This document shows, piece after piece, positions 29,925 to 32,324 of a DNA stretch of 32,324 nt. Numbering within the stretch: position 1 is the first letter of the stretch; the number at the start of each line of letters is the position of its first letter. This DNA is from GWB1-37-8 sp964603935 (GTDB taxonomy: Bacteria; Patescibacteriota; Microgenomatia; Levybacterales; UBA12049): NCBI GenBank assembly GCA_964603935.1, contig CAZRWL010000012.1:1-32324 (forward strand), given 5' to 3'. The notes under the pieces were generated by a model that worked only from the letters and a program-made list of their open reading frames with translations, was not told the origin of the DNA and made no database searches. The translations under genes and the position numbers were made by a program.

Positions 29925-30263
29925 GTGATTGTTACGAAAAAAGGGCCGTTTACAAAAGAAGAAATAGAAAAATTAAAAGAAGTTTTTGATGTTTATATAA
30001 AAACCGTTATTGACATAAAGCAAAAAATTTGTTCGGCAGGAATGAGCAGGCATTTTGAAGGGGAAAAGATTTTATTGCATCAAGGTTCTATGCAATCAGA
30101 GATTTGGGGCGGAGGAATAGATCTTCAGACAAGGGAAATTGATTATAATTCTTTTATCAATATCAGACCTTCGGATAACAATGCAAGTAATGAAATTCAG
30201 GATGCAGAAATAAGAAAAAAATATGCAGAATTAACAAAATATTTTTTTGGAGAAATTTTATGA
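29925..30263 (+). CDS. DUF5674 family protein
   Basis: 112 residues from GTG 29925, which fits the leaderless promoter. The central pattern HFEGEKILLHQGSMQSEIWG followed by GGIDLQTREIDYNSFINIRPSDNNASNEIQDAEIRKKY (here split) corresponds, as I recall it, to DUF5674, a small family of uncharacterised proteins in CPR bacteria and some others; the GS-x-x-S/D-x-W-G and N-I-R-P-S motifs are the most telling. No catalytic function is established. Its TGA overlaps the next ATG (ATGA at 30260-30263), so it is coupled to the helical protein that follows. Confidence 0.75.
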   Translation: MIVTKKGPFTKEEIEKLKEVFDVYIKTVIDIKQKICSAGMSRHFEGEKILLHQGSMQSEIWGGGIDLQTREIDYNSFINIRPSDNNASNEIQDAEIRKKYAELTKYFFGEIL

Positions 30264-30550
30264 GCAGCAATCAGGCATTGGGAGCTCTGGCTTTGGATTT
30301 GAGACGGGTTGCGCAAGGATATTATCGAGGGTCGGAAAAAATGGCGCTTAGGTTTGCTCAAGAGGCAGAAAAAAGAAAAAAAGAATTGCAAAATACAAAT
30401 CTAAAACCCTATCTTAAAAAACTTCTTTCAAAATTGGAAAATGTGCTTAAAGAAAAAGATCATAGGAAACTTGCAGAAGATGCGCTTATGTACAGCGTTC
30501 TTTTCCAAAACGCCGCAGCAAAAGGGGAAAATCAGCTAACTTATGAATAA
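30260..30550 (+). CDS. Small helical protein, unknown function
   Basis: 96 residues, predicted almost entirely alpha-helical and strongly basic (FAQEAEKRKKELQ, YLKKLLSKLENVLKEKDHRK). No known family. Translationally coupled on both sides: ATGA overlap with the DUF5674 gene and an 8-base overlap with the HAD gene. Such tight linkage to the DUF5674 protein suggests the two act together, for example as a complex; this is inference from position. Confidence 0.65.
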   Translation: MSSNQALGALALDLRRVAQGYYRGSEKMALRFAQEAEKRKKELQNTNLKPYLKKLLSKLENVLKEKDHRKLAEDALMYSVLFQNAAAKGENQLTYE

Positions 30551-31199
30551 AGCGTTTATTTTCGATATGGACGGGGTGATAGTTGACAGCGAAAACGCTT
30601 GGAAAAAATATGAAAGCGGTTTCTTTGAAAGACTGTTGGGCAGAGAAATAAACGATAAGGTTGGCGACAAAATTGGATTAACGGTTAATACGATTTACGA
30701 TAAAGCAAAATCTTTTGGTTTCACGATGTTAAGAGAAAAGTTTCAAAACATAAACGATAGGGCTGCGTTAACCATTTATGAACGAGCAGACTTAACGCCT
30801 GATATTGATCGTTTGATAAGCTTTCTTATCAAAAATGATTTTAAACTTGGTGTTGCTTCGTCAACCGCAATGAAGTGGATAAAGAAAGTGTTGCGGAGGT
30901 TATCGCTTGAAGGTAAATTTAAAAGTATAATCTCTCTTAACGAAAGACCCGATCTTCAACCAAAACCAAGTCCAGATGGATACACCGAGACGATGAGAAA
31001 TCTAGATTCTCATCCTAGTTCCGCAATCATTATTGAGGATTCCAATCGTGGCATTATGGCTGCGAAGGCATCGGGAGCGTTCACAATTGCCTTCACCCAA
31101 AATTTAGTCGATGGCTATAAGCAAATAGAGGCAGACGCAAAAGCAAATAATATGAAAGAGGTTATTGAGATAATTATGCAATGGAATAAACTGGGATAA
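30543..31199 (+). CDS. HAD-superfamily phosphatase/phosphomutase, beta-PGM-like
   Basis: 218 residues with all four HAD motifs: I FIFDMDGVIVDSE with nucleophile Asp8 and Asp10, II LGVASST, III the lysine in PKPSPDGYTE, IV IIIEDSNRGIMAAKASG. The helical cap after motif I places it in subclass I, near beta-phosphoglucomutase and small sugar-phosphate phosphatases. Substrate cannot be read from sequence. Overlaps the previous gene by 8 bases and closes a three-gene operon. Confidence 0.9.
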   Translation: MNKAFIFDMDGVIVDSENAWKKYESGFFERLLGREINDKVGDKIGLTVNTIYDKAKSFGFTMLREKFQNINDRAALTIYERADLTPDIDRLISFLIKNDFKLGVASSTAMKWIKKVLRRLSLEGKFKSIISLNERPDLQPKPSPDGYTETMRNLDSHPSSAIIIEDSNRGIMAAKASGAFTIAFTQNLVDGYKQIEADAKANNMKEVIEIIMQWNKLG

Positions 31200-31214
31200 A
31201 CTCCGAGGTGGCGT

Positions 31215-31249
31215 ATCTGTTCCACCTCTAAGGTGGAAGCAGAACAGAT
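31215..31249 (+). terminator. Long hairpin after the HAD operon, possible terminator
   Basis: TTCCACCT (31220-31227) and AGGTGGAA (31231-31238) form a perfect 8-bp stem with a CTA loop; ATCTGTT (31215-31221) and AACAGAT (31243-31249) can extend it with an internal bulge. The following sequence is AT-rich (TAAAATAATTTTTATATATT) but lacks an immediate T-run, so intrinsic termination is likely rather than certain. The rest of the 31200-31420 gap holds only the next promoter. Confidence 0.45.
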
Positions 31250-31377
31250 CAAAACTCCTAAAATAATTTTTATATATTATTATTTTTATTTTATTCCATT
31301 GTCTAGTCAACGATACGATTTAAATTTCAAGATACTTTCTTTAAAATTTTACCGATGTGGTCAGCCGGAACATGTTG

Positions 31378-31406
31378 TTGCTCAGATCGAAATTGTATGA
31401 TATATT
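31378..31406 (+). promoter_or_regulatory. Putative promoter of the DUF5678-protease pair
   Basis: TTGCTC (31378-31383), 17-base spacer and TATATT (31401-31406) preceded by TGA as an extended -10. It lies 14 bases before the ATG at 31421, or 5 before an in-frame TTG at 31412. Confidence 0.5.
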
Positions 31407-31420
31407 AGATTTTGATAAAT

Positions 31421-31618
31421 ATGTTAATTGATTTAACAAATATATACAAAAAATACAAAGGACTTTGGGTTGCTTTAGACTCGACTTTAAAAAAAGTAAT
31501 ATCTTCGGACAAAAATGCGTCTAGAGCGTATGATGAAGCAATAAAACAAGGTTACAAAAAACCAACCATGTTTAAAGTTCCCTTCAAGAATCTTCCATAC
31601 TTTGGTTTTACAAACTAA
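31421..31618 (+). CDS. DUF5678-like small protein
   Basis: 65 residues from the ATG at 31421 (an in-frame TTG at 31412 would add three). The pattern YKGLWVALDS, then KVISSDKNASRAYDEAIKQGYKKP and FKVP fits my recollection of DUF5678: a short beta hairpin with the WVAL motif followed by a helix and a final hydrophobic strand. These small proteins often stand next to a retroviral-type aspartic protease in CPR bacteria and archaea, as here, with the protease ATG directly after this stop codon. Function unknown. Confidence 0.7.
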   Translation: MLIDLTNIYKKYKGLWVALDSTLKKVISSDKNASRAYDEAIKQGYKKPTMFKVPFKNLPYFGFTN

Positions 31619-32017
31619 ATGAGATATAAATTTCCATATTCAAAAGCGGGCATATGGTATCGCCCAATAATTCCAATAACTATTAGATTTTTAAAAAGAG
31701 AAATAACTTACTTGGCGCTTCTTGATTCAGGAGCAGATTTTAATATTTTCCATGGTGACATTGCGAAAATACTTGGAATTGATTTAGCAGAACAGAAAAA
31801 TTCTATGTCTTTTGGCGGTATTAAGGAAGGGGCGAGCGGAAAAGGATATTTTATGCCGATAGAACTTGGAATTAATAATAAATTTTTTACTACTACAGCA
31901 GTTTTTTCAAACGACATTTCAGATAATGGATATGGTATTTTGGGAGAACAAGGATTTTTCAATAACTTTAAAATACTTTTTAACTATTCCGCTAAAAATA
32001 TAGAAATACAAAGTTAA
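31619..32017 (+). CDS. Retropepsin-like (clan AA) aspartic protease
   Basis: 132 residues, one retroviral-protease-sized lobe. The catalytic motif YLALLDSGADFNIF (Asp36 of DSGA) follows a hydrophobic strand, and the later GYGILGEQGFFNNF is the second hydrophobic-hydrophobic-Gly element that closes the active site. No membrane segment or signal peptide, so probably cytoplasmic and active as a dimer like other single-lobe members. The substrate is unknown. It begins immediately after the stop codon of the DUF5678-like gene, which makes that protein the first candidate partner or substrate. Confidence 0.82.
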   Translation: MRYKFPYSKAGIWYRPIIPITIRFLKREITYLALLDSGADFNIFHGDIAKILGIDLAEQKNSMSFGGIKEGASGKGYFMPIELGINNKFFTTTAVFSNDISDNGYGILGEQGFFNNFKILFNYSAKNIEIQS

Positions 32018-32095
32018 TGAATAATTTCGTGCGCCGACCGTTCAGCAGTGCTCATAGCTGTAGCTTCTGGAGCTGAGCTTCAATTATAAAATTTG

Positions 32096-32104
32096 TGATA
32101 CAGT
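32096..32104 (+). promoter_or_regulatory. Extended -10 ahead of the 32111 ORF
   Basis: TGATACAGT (32096-32104) is an extended -10 ending 6 bases before the ATG at 32111, the spacing seen at other genes. No clear -35. It supports the short ORF that follows. Confidence 0.4.
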
Positions 32105-32110
32105 ATTTAT

Positions 32111-32293
32111 ATGACTGAAGTTCAAGGAGATTCTAATTCAAACAAGCCTTCTGAGCATCTAGACTCTGGCACAAGTCAAAAATTAGAAAATTCTTCCCTA
32201 CCCTCTAAAATACAAAAAAAGCCAGGTTTTAAGAAACAAATTGCAGGAAGAATTGCAAGCACTGTTATAGCTGACCCACGTGCACTTCGTTAG
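32111..32293 (+). CDS. Short hydrophilic ORF, hypothetical
   Basis: 60 residues, rich in Ser, Lys, Gln and Asn, without hydrophobic segments; probably disordered in its first 40 residues (DSNSNKPSEHLDSGTSQKLE), with a basic end (GFKKQIAGRIASTVIADPRALR). No family recognised. The leaderless-type promoter is the main argument that it is real. It could also be a decayed remnant. Confidence 0.4.
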   Translation: MTEVQGDSNSNKPSEHLDSGTSQKLENSSLPSKIQKKPGFKKQIAGRIASTVIADPRALR

Positions 32294-32324
32294 CCTCCAG
32301 AGGGGTTTACATGGAGTTTTATGT

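Overview
The window looks like a chromosomal segment of a Candidate Phyla Radiation (Patescibacteria) bacterium, most likely of the Microgenomates group. The clues are AT-rich sequence and tight packing, reduced versions of normally larger proteins (an alanyl-tRNA synthetase without the C-Ala domain, a Lon-type ATPase without its protease, a DHH protein without its metal ligands), an archaeal-style AMP phosphorylase, and large membrane proteins of a kind I associate with this radiation. TGA ends several genes, two of them as ATGA overlaps with the next start, so the standard bacterial code applies. The phylum assignment is inference; there is no rRNA gene here to confirm it.

Layout, plus strand first. 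1-5508: the 3' end of dnaK, a zinc-finger-less dnaJ, a small membrane protein, a membrane-anchored double-AAA Clp ATPase with a degenerate first ATPase site, and two unknown proteins, the second with an in-frame TGA near its 5' end. 5753-6123: a compact 371-bp element, a GIY-YIG nuclease gene enclosed by inverted repeats, sitting just upstream of the nusA promoter. 6135-12237: nusA, infB, a degenerate DHH protein and a helicase with a long C-terminal region. 12251-18000: rpsO, pnp, a Lon-like ATPase and RNase J, an RNA-processing and protein quality-control block. 18001-19095: a surface-protein gene bracketed by imperfect repeats, including a second copy of the last codons of the RNase J gene. 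19097-22515: ftsK, a RodZ-like HTH membrane protein and two small membrane proteins.

Minus strand, 29521 down to 22531: a tight five-gene operon of alaS, a 730-residue chimeric membrane protein (actin-like region, membrane segment, baseplate-J-like exterior), a sortase, AMP phosphorylase and mltG. A small unknown minus gene follows at 29566-29868. The right end returns to the plus strand: a DUF5674 protein, a small helical protein and a HAD phosphatase in one operon, then a DUF5678 / retropepsin-like pair and a short hydrophilic ORF.

Two themes cross the whole window. First, short palindromic or tandem repeats are embedded in frame in housekeeping genes (dnaK, nusA, infB twice, rpsO twice, pnp, Lon-like), while related palindromes lie between genes; the GIY-YIG element carries one of these repeat types as its ends. 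Second, promoters tend to stand directly against start codons (a -10 box ending about 6-11 bases before ATG or GTG), with few Shine-Dalgarno sequences, which suggests widespread leaderless translation.
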